Below are positions 15,672 through 24,728 of a stretch of DNA of 64,000 bases, in pieces. The number at the start of each line of letters is the position of its first letter. The stretch's first letter is position 1. The position numbers and the translations under genes are program-made. The notes under the pieces are model-generated. The model was not told where the DNA came from, did no database searches, and worked only from the letters and a program-made list of their open reading frames with translations. The stretch covers positions 372,001 through 436,000 of the forward strand of contig CAWDZK010000004.1 of assembly GCA_963807005.1 (NCBI GenBank), written 5' to 3'. The stretch comes from CAWDZK01 sp963807005. GTDB taxonomy: Bacteria > Actinomycetota > Actinomycetes > JACCUZ01.

Positions 15672-16721
15672 ATGCGACTCGGCGTGAACCTCGGCTACTG
15701 GGGTGCCGGCAACGACCAGGAGAACCTCGCGCTGGCGCAGGAGGCGGACCGGCTCGGCTACTCCTCCGCCTGGGCAGCCGAGGCGTACGGGTCGGACGCC
15801 GCGACCGTCCTTGCCTGGGTGGCGGCCCAGACCGAGACGATCGACGTCGGGTCGGCCGTCTTCCAGATCCCGGCCCGCACCCCGGCGATGACCGCCATGA
15901 CGGCCGCGACGTTGGACAGCCTGTCGGGCGGCCGGTTCCGGCTGGGCCTCGGCGTCTCGGGGCCGCAGGTGTCCGAGGGCTGGCACGGCGTCCGGTTCGA
16001 CAAGCCGCTGGCCCGGACCCGGGAGTACGTCGAGATCGTCCGGATGGCGCTGGCCCGCGAGACGGTGCGGCACGAAGGCACCTTCTGGACGCTGCCGCTG
16101 CCCGACGGACCGGGCAAGGCGCTGCGGCTGACCGTCCACCCGGCGCGGCCGGACATCCCGCTGTACCTCGCCGCGATCGGGCCGAAGAACCTCGAGCTCA
16201 CCGGTGAGATCGCCGACGGCTGGCTGGCCATCTTCTTCGCCCCCGAGCACGCAGGCGAGCTGCTGGGCCATGTCGGCGCGGGCCGCGCCCGGGCCGGCAA
16301 GGACCTGGCCGGGCTCGACGTCGTCCCGACCGTGCCCGTCGTCGTCGGCGACGACCTCGAGGCGTGTGCCGCACCGCTGCGGCACTACGCCGCGCTCTAC
16401 GTCGGCGGCATGGGCAGCCGGGAGCAGAACTTCTACAACCGGCTGGCCGTGAGCATGGGCTACGAGAAGGCCGCGGCCGAGGTCCAGGACCTCTACCTCG
16501 CGCGCAACCACCGCGACGCCGCCGCGGCCGTCCCCTTCGAGTTCATCGACCGCACCTCGCTGATCGGTCCGCGGGAACGGATCCGGGACCGTCTCGCCGC
16601 GTACGCGCAGGCCGGCGTCACGACCCTGTCCGTGGCGTCGTACGCCGGCACGCTGGACGAGCGGGTCGCGGCCCTGCGCACCATGGCCGAGGTCCTCGAC
16701 GAGTCCGGGCTGGGGGAGTAG
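15672..16721 (+). CDS. LLM-class F420-dependent oxidoreductase
   Basis: A 349-residue luciferase-like flavin/F420 enzyme (TIM barrel). It opens with MRLGVNLGYWGAGNDQENLA, followed by ADRLGYSSAWAAEAYGSDAA. It carries the barrel signature LDSLSGGRFRLGLGVSGPQ, and IPLYLAAIGPKNLELTGEIADG around residue 160 is typical of F420-dependent members (TIGR03559-like). The substrate is unknown. uppP begins 3 nt after its stop, so the two are probably cotranscribed. Confidence 0.9.
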   Translation: MRLGVNLGYWGAGNDQENLALAQEADRLGYSSAWAAEAYGSDAATVLAWVAAQTETIDVGSAVFQIPARTPAMTAMTAATLDSLSGGRFRLGLGVSGPQVSEGWHGVRFDKPLARTREYVEIVRMALARETVRHEGTFWTLPLPDGPGKALRLTVHPARPDIPLYLAAIGPKNLELTGEIADGWLAIFFAPEHAGELLGHVGAGRARAGKDLAGLDVVPTVPVVVGDDLEACAAPLRHYAALYVGGMGSREQNFYNRLAVSMGYEKAAAEVQDLYLARNHRDAAAAVPFEFIDRTSLIGPRERIRDRLAAYAQAGVTTLSVASYAGTLDERVAALRTMAEVLDESGLGE

Positions 16722-16724
16722 CCG

Positions 16725-17561
16725 ATGGCCGACATCAGCATCCTCGACTCGGTGATACTTGGTGTGGTCGAGGGACTCACCGAGTTCCTCCCGGTCTCCA
16801 GCACGGGCCACCTCACCATCGCCGAGAAGGCGCTCGACCTTCCTATCGACGACAAGGGCGTCACCGCGTTCACCGCGATCATCCAGGTCGGCGCCATCGC
16901 GGCCGTCCTGGTCTACTTCTTCTCCGACATCGTGCGGATCGTGTCCGCCTGGTTCACCGGCCTGCGGCGGGCCGAGGTGCGCGGGACGTTCGACTACCGG
17001 TTCGCGTGGTTCGTCATCTGGGGGAGTGTCCCGATCGGGGTGATCGGCTTCCTGCTCCGCGACGTGATCTCCGGCCCGCTGCGCAGCCTGTGGGTGGTGG
17101 GGGGTGCCCTCGTCGCCTGGAGCGCGGTGATGGTCGTGGCCGAGCGGCGCGCCACCCAGGTCCGGCCGGAGCGCTCGATCACGCTCACCGACGCGCTGGT
17201 CGTCGGCGCGGTGCAGTGCATCGCGCTCGTCCCCGGTGTCTCGCGCTCCGGTGCCACCATCAGCGCCGGGCTGTTGCGGGGTCTGGACCGGGTCGCCGCC
17301 ACCCGGCTGTCCTTCTTCCTCTCGATCCCGGCCCTGGTCGGAGCCGGGCTGTTCGAGCTCAAGGACGCCGTCCAGGAGTCGGTGCCGGTGATCCCGCTGC
17401 TCGTCGGCACCGCGGTGTCCTTCGTCGTGGCCTACGCCTCGATCGCCTGGCTGCTGCGGTTCGTGGCCGGGCACTCGATCGCCCTGTTCGTGCCCTACCG
17501 CGTCGTCGTCGGGCTCGGGCTCCTGGCCTTGCTCGGCGCTGGGGCAGTCAACTCCACGTAG
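16725..17561 (+). CDS. uppP: Undecaprenyl-diphosphate phosphatase
   Basis: A 278-residue membrane phosphatase (BacA/UppP) that recycles the C55 lipid carrier used for peptidoglycan export. Both catalytic regions are present: EGLTEFLPVSSTGHL at residues 15-29 and PGVSRSGATISAG near 170. About eight transmembrane helices are predicted. The ATG starts 3 nt after the upstream oxidoreductase, indicating an operon. Overproduction in other bacteria gives bacitracin resistance. Confidence 0.96.
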   Translation: MADISILDSVILGVVEGLTEFLPVSSTGHLTIAEKALDLPIDDKGVTAFTAIIQVGAIAAVLVYFFSDIVRIVSAWFTGLRRAEVRGTFDYRFAWFVIWGSVPIGVIGFLLRDVISGPLRSLWVVGGALVAWSAVMVVAERRATQVRPERSITLTDALVVGAVQCIALVPGVSRSGATISAGLLRGLDRVAATRLSFFLSIPALVGAGLFELKDAVQESVPVIPLLVGTAVSFVVAYASIAWLLRFVAGHSIALFVPYRVVVGLGLLALLGAGAVNST

Positions 17562-17604
17562 TCCACGAGGTGAACCCGCGGCCGGCGGCGTACGTTCGTC
17601 CGGT

Positions 17605-18174
17605 GTGATGGGACGACGCGGCCGGCGGGCCGGATCGGCTCCGCTGCCCGGCGCCCGTGCTGACGGCGACGGGCTGCGCGCGTTGTCGGACGAGCACTCG
17701 GCGCCCCTGCTCGCCTATGCCCTGCGACTGACCGACGGCGACCTGCAGTGGGCGGAGGACGTCGTCCAGGAGACGATGCTGCGGGCCTGGCGGCACCCGG
17801 AGGCGCTCTCGCCGGAGACCGGCTCGACCCGCGGCTGGCTGCTGACCGTGTCGCGCAACCTGGTGCGCGACCAGCAGCGGTCTCGTCGCTCGCGGCCCAC
17901 CGAGGTCGGCGAGGCGACGGTCGACCTGGAGCGCCTGACGGGCGACCAGGAGGATCCGATCGACCGGGCCGTGCGCGCGTGGACGGTGGCCGAGGCCGTG
18001 CGCAGCCTTCGACCGGAGCACCGGGCGGTGCTGCTCGAGACGTACTACCGGGGCCGGTCGGTCGCCGAAGCGGCGGCCGAGCTCGGGATCCCGCCGGGGA
18101 CGGTCAAGTCGCGGACCTTCTACGCACTCAAGGCGCTGCGCCTGGCTCTGACGGAACAGGGGGTGCTCGAATGA
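17605..18174 (+). CDS. ECF sigma factor (sigma-70 family)
   Basis: A 189-residue sigma factor with regions 2 and 4. Region 2 contains LLAYALRLTDGDLQWAEDVVQET and a core-binding RAW segment; region 4 is LRPEHRAVLLETYYRGRSV followed by the helix-turn-helix AAELGIPPGTVKSRTFYAL. The GTG at 17605 is 8 nt after TACGTT, a leaderless promoter; an ATG one codon later is possible. The stop overlaps the ATG of the zinc-finger anti-sigma gene (ATGA), so the pair is coupled. Similar to SigK/SigL-type modules. Confidence 0.9.
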   Translation: MMGRRGRRAGSAPLPGARADGDGLRALSDEHSAPLLAYALRLTDGDLQWAEDVVQETMLRAWRHPEALSPETGSTRGWLLTVSRNLVRDQQRSRRSRPTEVGEATVDLERLTGDQEDPIDRAVRAWTVAEAVRSLRPEHRAVLLETYYRGRSVAEAAAELGIPPGTVKSRTFYALKALRLALTEQGVLE

Positions 18175-18843
18175 GCGATCTCGGCTGCCGGGAGGCGGAG
18201 CGGTCCCTGGGGGTGCTCGCGGTCGGCGCGCTCGACCCCGCGGACCGCGCGGGGGTGGACAGCCACCTGGCACAGTGCCCGCGCTGCCGGTCGACCCTGG
18301 CCGAGCTGCGGGACGTGACCGACCTGATGGGTCTCGTGACCGCGGGCTCGGCCGAGCTGGCGGCCACCGGGTCCCCGGTGCCGCGGCCCGCGGTCCCGGC
18401 GCCCCCGCCCGCCGGCCGTCGCCGTCACCCGGCTGCTCGCCGGTTCGCTCGCGGCCGCGGCAGCCGTGGTGACGATCGCGGTGCTGATCGTGACCAACTC
18501 CGCCGGACCCGACGGTCCCGGTGATCGCGTGCAGGCAGTGCGGGTGCAGGCCACGGATCCGGGCACCAAGGTGGCCGCCGCGGTGACGCTCACGCCGGTC
18601 GAGGTCGGGACCGAGCTGCGGTTGCGGCTCACCGGCGTGCCCACTCGGGCCACCTGTCAGCTCGTGGTCGTCGCCGCGGACGGCCGGCGCACTGTCGCGG
18701 CGACCTGGCTGGCGACCTACGCCGGCACGGCGCGGGTGACGGGCACGACGGACCTGGCCCGCTCCGAGATCTCCAGGCTGGTGGTCGCGAGCCCGGACGG
18801 CGAGGTCTTCGTGACCCTGCCGGTCCCGAACAGGGCAACCTGA
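18171..18843 (+). CDS. Zinc-finger anti-sigma factor, apparent frameshift
   Basis: The N-terminal 70 residues from the ATG at 18171 form a zf-HC2 anti-sigma domain, with the HLAQCPRC zinc motif that should bind the neighbouring sigma factor. This frame loses protein character near 18400. In the +1 frame a membrane helix (RLLAGSLAAAAVVTIAVLIV) and an extracellular C-terminal domain continue to the TGA at 18841-18843. The switch falls in the C-rich tract gcgcccccgcccgccgg at about 18400-18416. A sequencing error, a true mutation or slippage are all possible. A repaired product would be about 223 residues. Confidence 0.7.
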
Positions 18844-18930
18844 GCCGGCTGAACAGGCTCACCCGTCGATACAGCTGAACCGTCGGGAGCGCTGCTCCGT
18901 TTGTCGCCTGATCGCATCCGGAGGTACGCC

Positions 18931-19503
18931 ATGTCCAGTCGGTTCGCTCTGACCGTCACGTCGTCCGCACGGCCCGGTCGCGCTCTCCTCGGCGCGACCA
19001 TGGCCGCCGGGCTGCTCGTGCTGGCCGCGTGCGGCGGCAGCAGCTCCTACGGAGGGTCCGGAGGGTCGTCGTCCGGAACCGCCAAGCCGGCGGCTGCCGG
19101 CTCTGGCGCAGTCAAGGTCGCTTCCACCGGCCTGGGGAAGGTCCTGGAGACCTCGGCCGGCCGGGTCGTCTACCTCCTGACCTCCGACCCGTCCGGCACG
19201 AGCACCTGCAGCGGCAGCTGCCTGCGGCTGTGGCCGCCGGTCCTCGTCACGGGCACCCCCGAGGCCGCAGGCATCAGCGCGACCCTCGGCACGCTGTCAC
19301 GGCCCGAGGGGCGGCAGCTGACGGTCGCAGGACACCCGGCGTACACGTACGCCGGGGACTCCGCGGCCGGCCAGACCTCCGGCCAGGGCATCACGAGCTT
19401 CGGCGGGACCTGGTGGGCGCTCAGTCCCGCCGGCGACGCCGTGACCCGCAGTGGCCCGGGCGGTTCCACCGGGAGCACGTCGGGCGGGGTGCGCGGCTAC
19501 TGA
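18931..19503 (+). CDS. Secreted lipoprotein with 'secreted repeat' domain (COG4315-like)
   Basis: A 190-residue lipoprotein. The signal peptide ends at the lipobox LAAC (Cys34), followed by a Gly/Ser-rich linker. The rest matches the two-fold repeat family of predicted lipoproteins (COG4315): VVYLLTSDPSGTSTCSGSC with a cysteine pair, LWPPVL, then HPAYTYAGDSAAGQTSGQG and WWALSPAG. GGAGG lies 6 nt before the ATG. It is the likely third gene and output of the sigma/anti-sigma operon. Function is not established. Confidence 0.85.
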   Translation: MSSRFALTVTSSARPGRALLGATMAAGLLVLAACGGSSSYGGSGGSSSGTAKPAAAGSGAVKVASTGLGKVLETSAGRVVYLLTSDPSGTSTCSGSCLRLWPPVLVTGTPEAAGISATLGTLSRPEGRQLTVAGHPAYTYAGDSAAGQTSGQGITSFGGTWWALSPAGDAVTRSGPGGSTGSTSGGVRGY

Positions 19504-19549
19504 CCGGACAGTCGCGTCCGGCGCGGTCCTCGAGGCGGTGCGCCGTGCC

Positions 19550-19900
19550 TCAGCGGACGAACAAGGAGCCGTCCCGCTCCTCGACCTGGCCGCGCTGCAG
19601 CGGCAGGATCCGGGTCAGCGCGCGGTACCCTGCCCCGAGGCCGGGGATCTTCGCGAACACGCCCTGCGGCCCGCGGACCATCCGTCCGGTCCGCACGTCG
19701 TAGGCCGACTGGTGCCACGGGCAGACCAGCCGGTCCTGGTCGTCGAGCGTGCCGTTCGCCAGGTCCGCGCCGAGGTGCCGGCAGCGCCGGGACACTGCGA
19801 AGAGCTCGCCGCCGGCGTTCCCGACTGCCCACGGCCCGCAGCCCGTCACCGTCCCGGGTGGTAGCGCGGATGCCGGCCCGACCTGCTGCTCCTGCTTCAT
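19550..19900 (-). CDS. Rieske [2Fe-2S] ferredoxin-like protein
   Basis: A 116-residue protein with a complete Rieske cluster site: CRHLGADL (first Cys-x-His) and CPWHQSAYD (second Cys-x-x-His). It is small and has no membrane helix, so it resembles the ferredoxin component of oxygenases or stand-alone Rieske proteins and not the respiratory-complex type. The ATG at 19898-19900 was chosen on family length. It follows the M23 peptidase gene on the same strand. The redox partner is unknown. Confidence 0.88.
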   Translation of the reverse strand: MKQEQQVGPASALPPGTVTGCGPWAVGNAGGELFAVSRRCRHLGADLANGTLDDQDRLVCPWHQSAYDVRTGRMVRGPQGVFAKIPGLGAGYRALTRILPLQRGQVEERDGSLFVR

Positions 19901-19950
19901 GGCGACATCGTGCACCCGGCGGCCGAGGCGGACCAGCCCCGCGGGGCCGG

Positions 19951-21339
19951 TCAGTGCCCGGCGAGGAAGTGAACCGGGTCGACGACGGTGCCGTTCTCGC
20001 GCACCTCGAAGTGCAGGTGCGGGCCGGTCGCGTAGCCGGTCTGGCCGACGACGCCGATCGGTTCGCCCCGGCGTACGACGTCTCCGGGGCGGACGAGGAA
20101 CCGGGCCTGGTGGGCGTAGGCCGTCGTGACGTGCTTCCCGTCGAGCCTGCCGTGGTCGATCACCGTGAAGTTGCCGTACGCCGCGCTGACCACCGTCATG
20201 AGGACCCGGCCGTCGTCGGCCGCCCGGATGACCGAGCCGCCCGCGTAGTCGGTGCCGGTGTGCAGCTTCGTGTAGTGCAGGATCGGGTGGTAGCGCATGC
20301 CGAACGCCGAGGTGACGACCCCGTCCAGCGGCGCTGCGAAGTGACCGGTCCCGTCGACGGTCCGGCCGCGGTCGGCCAGCTGCACGGAGAGGGCCTCGAT
20401 CTGCGCGCCGAGCCGGCCGGACTCGGCCAGGACGGCCTGCCCGAGTGCGACGTCGCCGGCCTCTGCGGCCTGCACCGCGGAGAGGGCGGTGGAGCGCTGC
20501 GCTGCCAGCGCGGTGATGCGGGCGTCGGCGTCGGCCAGGCTGCGTCTGGCCGACCGGTACCGGGCGGCGATGCGGGCGAAGTCGGCCTGGACCGACTCGC
20601 GGCTGACGACGAGCTCGCCGAGGCGCTCGTCGGCCCGGGTGGCGCTGTCCCCGACGAGCACCCTCTCGCCGGTCGGGGCGGTGGCGGCAAGGGCGTCGTA
20701 CCGCGCGTGCCAGGCGGTGGCGACGCGCTGCGCACCGGCCACGTCGTACCCCATCGCGCGGTACAGCTGGGCGGTGTCGGCGGCGTCCTGCTTGAGCCGC
20801 GCCAGCACCGTCTTCTGCCGGGCGATCTCGGCGATGGCCTGGTCGGCTGCGAGGAACTGCTGGCCGGCCCGGCGCATCTGCGGGCTGGACTCCTCGTCGA
20901 CCAGGTCGCGCGCCCGGGCAGTTCCGGCGACGACAGGGGTGGAGTCTGCCCGGCGGCGCTGAGCGCGCGTGCGGGCCGCTGCCGTCGTCGAGCCGCTGGT
21001 CGTGGCGGCCACGGCCGCACCGCCGGTCTCCGGCGCACCCGCACCGCCCGGGCTGCCCCCGCCACCCCCGTCGCCACCGCCGGCCCCGCCCGCGGCTCCA
21101 CCGCCACCGGGTGCGCCCGACGGCGGCTGCGGCAGCGGGGGTGCGCCGACCGTGGGGCCGCCGCTGGTGGGCAGCGGCAGCGACGGAGCCGACACGCTCG
21201 GCACCGGGACCGTCGCGGTCGCGCTCGGGAGCGGCACGGTGAGGTCGGCCGTTGCCCCGCTGGCACCGACGCCGACGGTCGCCGCGGCCACCACGACAGT
21301 GGCAGCTGCCGAGGCGAGGGCGGTCACGGGCCGACGCAT
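19951..21339 (-). CDS. M23-family peptidoglycan endopeptidase (first of tandem pair)
   Basis: A 462-residue secreted protein. An N-terminal signal peptide (about 1-32) is followed by a Pro/Gly-rich low-complexity region, a long helical/coiled-coil segment (about 150-330), and a C-terminal M23 domain with the zinc ligands HTGTDYA and HLHFEV. The coiled-coil plus LytM arrangement recalls EnvC/NlpD-type cell-division proteins or RipA-associated factors. AAAGGAG precedes the ATG. A paralogue lies directly upstream on the same strand. Confidence 0.9.
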   Translation of the reverse strand: MRRPVTALASAAATVVVAAATVGVGASGATADLTVPLPSATATVPVPSVSAPSLPLPTSGGPTVGAPPLPQPPSGAPGGGGAAGGAGGGDGGGGGSPGGAGAPETGGAAVAATTSGSTTAAARTRAQRRRADSTPVVAGTARARDLVDEESSPQMRRAGQQFLAADQAIAEIARQKTVLARLKQDAADTAQLYRAMGYDVAGAQRVATAWHARYDALAATAPTGERVLVGDSATRADERLGELVVSRESVQADFARIAARYRSARRSLADADARITALAAQRSTALSAVQAAEAGDVALGQAVLAESGRLGAQIEALSVQLADRGRTVDGTGHFAAPLDGVVTSAFGMRYHPILHYTKLHTGTDYAGGSVIRAADDGRVLMTVVSAAYGNFTVIDHGRLDGKHVTTAYAHQARFLVRPGDVVRRGEPIGVVGQTGYATGPHLHFEVRENGTVVDPVHFLAGH

Positions 21340-21433
21340 GGTGCACTCCTTTGCCGCGGGGACACCGTGACAAACGAGCCGGCCCGCGGCCGGTCACGGG
21401 TCCGGCTCGAGGGACCCGGCAGCGAAGCCGGGC

Positions 21434-22825
21434 CTACGGCGTGCCCGCGCCTGCCGGCAGGGAGGTCGGCAGCTTGGCCTTGGCCAGGAACGGTGCGGGG
21501 TCGATCGGCTCGCCGTCGATCCGGACCTCGAAGTGCAGGTGCGGCCCGGTGGCGTACCCGGTGGACCCGATCACGCCGATCGCCTGCCCCTTCACCACGC
21601 GGTCACCGGGCTTGACGCCGACGGCCGACTGGTGGGCGTACAGCGTGGTCAGCCGCAGCCCTCCGACCTTGCCGTGGTCGACGACCGTCATGTTGCCGTA
21701 GGCGACGTTGTACTCCGTGAGCAGGACGACGCCGTCGTCGGCGGCGTACACGATGCCGTCGGCCGCCCCGAAGTCCGTACCGGTGTGGATCTTCACGTAG
21801 TGCAGGATCGGGTGGAACCGCGGCCCGTACGGGGAGGTCACCGGGCCGAGTCCCGGCCGCACCATCTGCCCGCTGCCCTGCGGCGGCCGGGGGTCCTGGG
21901 CGAGCTTCCCGGCCAGGCTCACGATCCGGCTCGCCAGAGCCCCGGAGACGGAGGTCATGACCTGGTACTGCCGCTGGTCCTCGAGTGCCGCCTTCTGCGC
22001 CTGCTCGAACGCCGCCTCGCGGGCGCTGACGACCGCGGACACCTGCTGCTCCGCGGCCTTGGCCTGCTCCGCCCTGGCGGTGACCGACCGCAGTGCCGCG
22101 GCTGCCGCGGCCCGGGCCTGCTCCTGTCGCCGCCGCGCGGCACCGAGGCTGGCCTGGGCGTTGACGAGTGCGGCCCGGTCCTCCTTGAGCCGGGCGATCA
22201 TCGCGTTGCCGGCACTGCCGACGCTCTGCAGGAACGCGAGCCGGTCGGCGAGCTGGTTGGGCGTGGTGGACGACAGGACCAGGGCCCAGTCGCCCATCGG
22301 CCCGTTGCTCTGGTACGCCGAGCGCGCCAGCCGACCGAGGTCCTGCTGGCGGAGCCCGATCCGGCTCTCGACCACGGCGAGGTCGCGCGTCGCCCGCTGC
22401 TCGGCCAGCACCGCGGCCTCCAGCTCGACCTGAGCCGCGCGGTCCGCCTCCTTTGCCGCCGCCAGCTCCTCCTGGGCGGTGCGCAGCGCCTTCCGGGCCA
22501 CCACCAGGTCGGCCTTCGCCTTGGAGAGTGCGACCGAGGCGGCGACGAGGGCGGCCGCCTGGTGGGCGTCCTCCTCGGCCTGCTCCTGCTGCGCCGTCGC
22601 GATCTTGGCGGCAGCGTCGGCGCGCGCCTTGGCCTCCTTGGCCCGTGCGACCTGGGCGTTGGGCTGCTTGGCCGCCGCGCCTCCGGGTGCCGCGGAGGGG
22701 GCCGGGGTCGGGTCGGAGGCGACGGCAGGCAGGCACGTGGCGAGCAGCGCTGCGACCACCAGCGCCGCGCGTGCCGCGCCGGCGGCGGTGCGCCTCGACG
22801 GCACCGACTGCACGTTGCTTCCCAC
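21434..22825 (-). CDS. M23-family peptidoglycan endopeptidase (second of tandem pair)
   Basis: A 463-residue secreted peptidase with the same design: signal peptide (ALVVAALLATCLPAVAS), about 230 residues of Ala/Lys/Glu-rich coiled coil, and an M23 domain with HTGTDFG and HLHFEVRIDGEP. Domain boundaries and the metal site look complete. GTG start with AAGGGGTGGG upstream. The catalytic domains of the two neighbours are clearly similar, so they are an ancient tandem duplication acting on the cell wall, perhaps at septation. Confidence 0.9.
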   Translation of the reverse strand: MGSNVQSVPSRRTAAGAARAALVVAALLATCLPAVASDPTPAPSAAPGGAAAKQPNAQVARAKEAKARADAAAKIATAQQEQAEEDAHQAAALVAASVALSKAKADLVVARKALRTAQEELAAAKEADRAAQVELEAAVLAEQRATRDLAVVESRIGLRQQDLGRLARSAYQSNGPMGDWALVLSSTTPNQLADRLAFLQSVGSAGNAMIARLKEDRAALVNAQASLGAARRRQEQARAAAAAALRSVTARAEQAKAAEQQVSAVVSAREAAFEQAQKAALEDQRQYQVMTSVSGALASRIVSLAGKLAQDPRPPQGSGQMVRPGLGPVTSPYGPRFHPILHYVKIHTGTDFGAADGIVYAADDGVVLLTEYNVAYGNMTVVDHGKVGGLRLTTLYAHQSAVGVKPGDRVVKGQAIGVIGSTGYATGPHLHFEVRIDGEPIDPAPFLAKAKLPTSLPAGAGTP

Positions 22826-22938
22826 CCCTTGTGACCCCCCATCGGACGCTCGACGCGGCCGACCCCGCCCACCATGGTGCCCGCTCGACCACGTCTTGGC
22901 AGTGGAATGCCGCAGGTGGCGGAAAGGAGGGGGCCGAA

Positions 22939-22958
22939 CGGGAGGTGCCGGTCTCCCG
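22939..22958 (-). terminator. Hairpin downstream of corA
   Basis: CGGGAG (22939-22944) and CTCCCG (22953-22958) form a 6-bp stem with an 8-nt loop, 20 nt past the corA stop codon on the minus strand. No U-tract follows, so it is only a candidate. Confidence 0.4.
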
Positions 22959-22978
22959 TCGACCGCCGGGGAACGGTG

Positions 22979-23971
22979 TCAGAGCCAGCCGCTGCGCCGG
23001 AATCCGCGGTAGAGCGCGGAGCATGCGCCGGCCATCACCAGCAGGACGACCGGGTAGCCCCAGAGCCAGTCCAGCTCGGGCATGTGGTCGAAGTTCATGC
23101 CGTAGATCCCGGCGATCATGGTGGGAACGACGGCGATGGCCACCCAGGCCGAGATGCGCCGCATGTCGGAGTTCTGCTGGACACCGACCTGGGCCAGGTT
23201 GGCCGTGAGGACCGAGGTCAGCAGGTCGTCGAAGCTCTGCACCTGGTCCGAGACCCGGATCGCGTGGTCGGCGATGTCACGGAAGAACGGCCGCATCCGT
23301 TCGTGCACGTGCGGGACGCTGCCGGCGGCGAGCTTGGCCAGCGGGTCGACCAGGGGGAGCACGGCCCGGCGGAACTCCACCACCTCGCGCTTGAGGTTGT
23401 AGATGCGCGCCGCGTCATTGGTGCGCTCGGGGGAGAAGACCCGCTCCTCGACCTCCTCGATGTCCTCCTCCACCTCGACGGCGATCTCGGTGTAGTCGTC
23501 GACCACCCGGTCGACGATCGCGTACATGACCGAGGAGGGCCCGCAGTCCAGGATCTCCTGGTGCGCCTCCAGTCGCTTGCGCACGTCCGCGAGTGCCCTG
23601 GCCCGGCCGTGCCGGACACTGACGACGAACGAGTCGCCGACGAAGAGCATGACGTCGCCCAGCTCTATCTGCTGGGTGTCCTCGTCGTAGCGCACGGTCT
23701 TGAGGACGAGGAACAGCGAGTCGTCGTACTCCTCCAGCTTGGGGCGCTGGTGAGCGTTGAGGGCGTCCTCGACGGCCAGCTTGTGCAGGCCGAACTCGAC
23801 CGCGACCTGGTCCAGCTCGTCCTGCGTCGGGTCGTGGAGTCCCACCCACATGAAGCTGCGGTCGCGGGTCCTTGCCGTGGCCAGCGCCCGGGCCCAGGAG
23901 CCATCGGCGACCTCACGGACCCCGTGGTGGTAGAGGGCGCTGTCGACGATCACGGTGCCATCGTGCCTCAC
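22979..23971 (-). CDS. corA: Magnesium/cobalt transporter CorA
   Basis: A 330-residue CorA-type divalent cation channel. A large cytoplasmic alpha/beta domain and long acidic helix (EIAVEVEEDIEEVEERV) precede two C-terminal membrane helices. The signature YGMNFDHMPE sits in the loop after the first helix as the GMN selectivity filter. The start is taken as GTG 23969-23971; a GTG at codon 7 is an alternative. Divergent from the phosphatase gene with 17 nt between starts. Confidence 0.94.
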   Translation of the reverse strand: MRHDGTVIVDSALYHHGVREVADGSWARALATARTRDRSFMWVGLHDPTQDELDQVAVEFGLHKLAVEDALNAHQRPKLEEYDDSLFLVLKTVRYDEDTQQIELGDVMLFVGDSFVVSVRHGRARALADVRKRLEAHQEILDCGPSSVMYAIVDRVVDDYTEIAVEVEEDIEEVEERVFSPERTNDAARIYNLKREVVEFRRAVLPLVDPLAKLAAGSVPHVHERMRPFFRDIADHAIRVSDQVQSFDDLLTSVLTANLAQVGVQQNSDMRRISAWVAIAVVPTMIAGIYGMNFDHMPELDWLWGYPVVLLVMAGACSALYRGFRRSGWL

Positions 23972-23988
23972 TCGTAGACTGCAGCGCT

Positions 23989-24690
23989 GTGACCACCGTC
24001 CTGCTCGTCCGGCACGGCCGCACGACCGCGAACGGTGCCGGGGTCCTCGCGGGATGGACCGAAGGCGTCGGCCTGGACGAGTCCGGCCGCGCGCAGGTCA
24101 CCGCCCTCGCCGGCCGGCTCGCCGCCGTACCGCTGGCTGCGGTGGTCACCAGCCCGCTGCAACGCTGCCTGGAGACCGTCGACCTCATGCTCGCCGGACA
24201 CGATCCGGTGGCCCGACACGTCGACGACCGGGTGGGCGAGGTCCGCTACGGCGACTGGACCGGCGGCGAGCTGAAGAAGCTGGCCAAGGACCCGCTGTGG
24301 AAGGTCGTCCAGTCGCACCCGTCGGCGATGACCTTCCCCGGCGAGGGCGGCGAGTCGATGCGCGACATGCAGGTCCGGGCCGTCGGCGCGGTCCGCGAGT
24401 GGAACGCCCGACTCGGGCCCGATGCGGTCTACGTCGTGGTCTCGCACGGTGACATCATCAAGGCGGTGCTGGCCGACGCGCTCGGCATGCACCTCGACCA
24501 GTTCCAGCGGCTGGTGGTCGACCCCTCGTCGGTCAGCGTGGTCACCTACACCGAGCTCCGGCCGTTCGTCGTCCGGGTCAACGACCTGGGCAGCGATCTC
24601 GGTTTCCTGGTGCCACGTACCAAGACCCGGCGCCGCCGCAAACCGTCCTCGGACGCTGCCGTCGGCGGCGGTTCGGGCGCGACGTCCTGA
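23989..24690 (+). CDS. Histidine phosphatase-family protein (MSMEG_4193-type phosphomutase-like)
   Basis: A 233-residue member of the phosphoglycerate-mutase-like histidine phosphatase family. The catalytic LVRHGRTTAN motif is at residues 6-15 and the second catalytic His is in VVVSHGDIIKA. The internal signature EVRYGDWTGGELKKLAKDPLW matches the actinobacterial MSMEG_4193 family, usually found next to DUF3090 and mshC as here. Substrate unknown. GTG start 8 nt after TAGACT (23975-23980), so probably a leaderless mRNA. Confidence 0.9.
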   Translation: MTTVLLVRHGRTTANGAGVLAGWTEGVGLDESGRAQVTALAGRLAAVPLAAVVTSPLQRCLETVDLMLAGHDPVARHVDDRVGEVRYGDWTGGELKKLAKDPLWKVVQSHPSAMTFPGEGGESMRDMQVRAVGAVREWNARLGPDAVYVVVSHGDIIKAVLADALGMHLDQFQRLVVDPSSVSVVTYTELRPFVVRVNDLGSDLGFLVPRTKTRRRRKPSSDAAVGGGSGATS

Positions 24691-24728
24691 CGCGTCACCC
24701 CCGCCGCGTCACCACATAGGGTCTCTGC

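Noticed and set aside
22826..22978. c-di-AMP riboswitch ahead of the M23 gene
   Set aside because: A hairpin is visible but not the conserved ydaO core; it is better read as a corA terminator.
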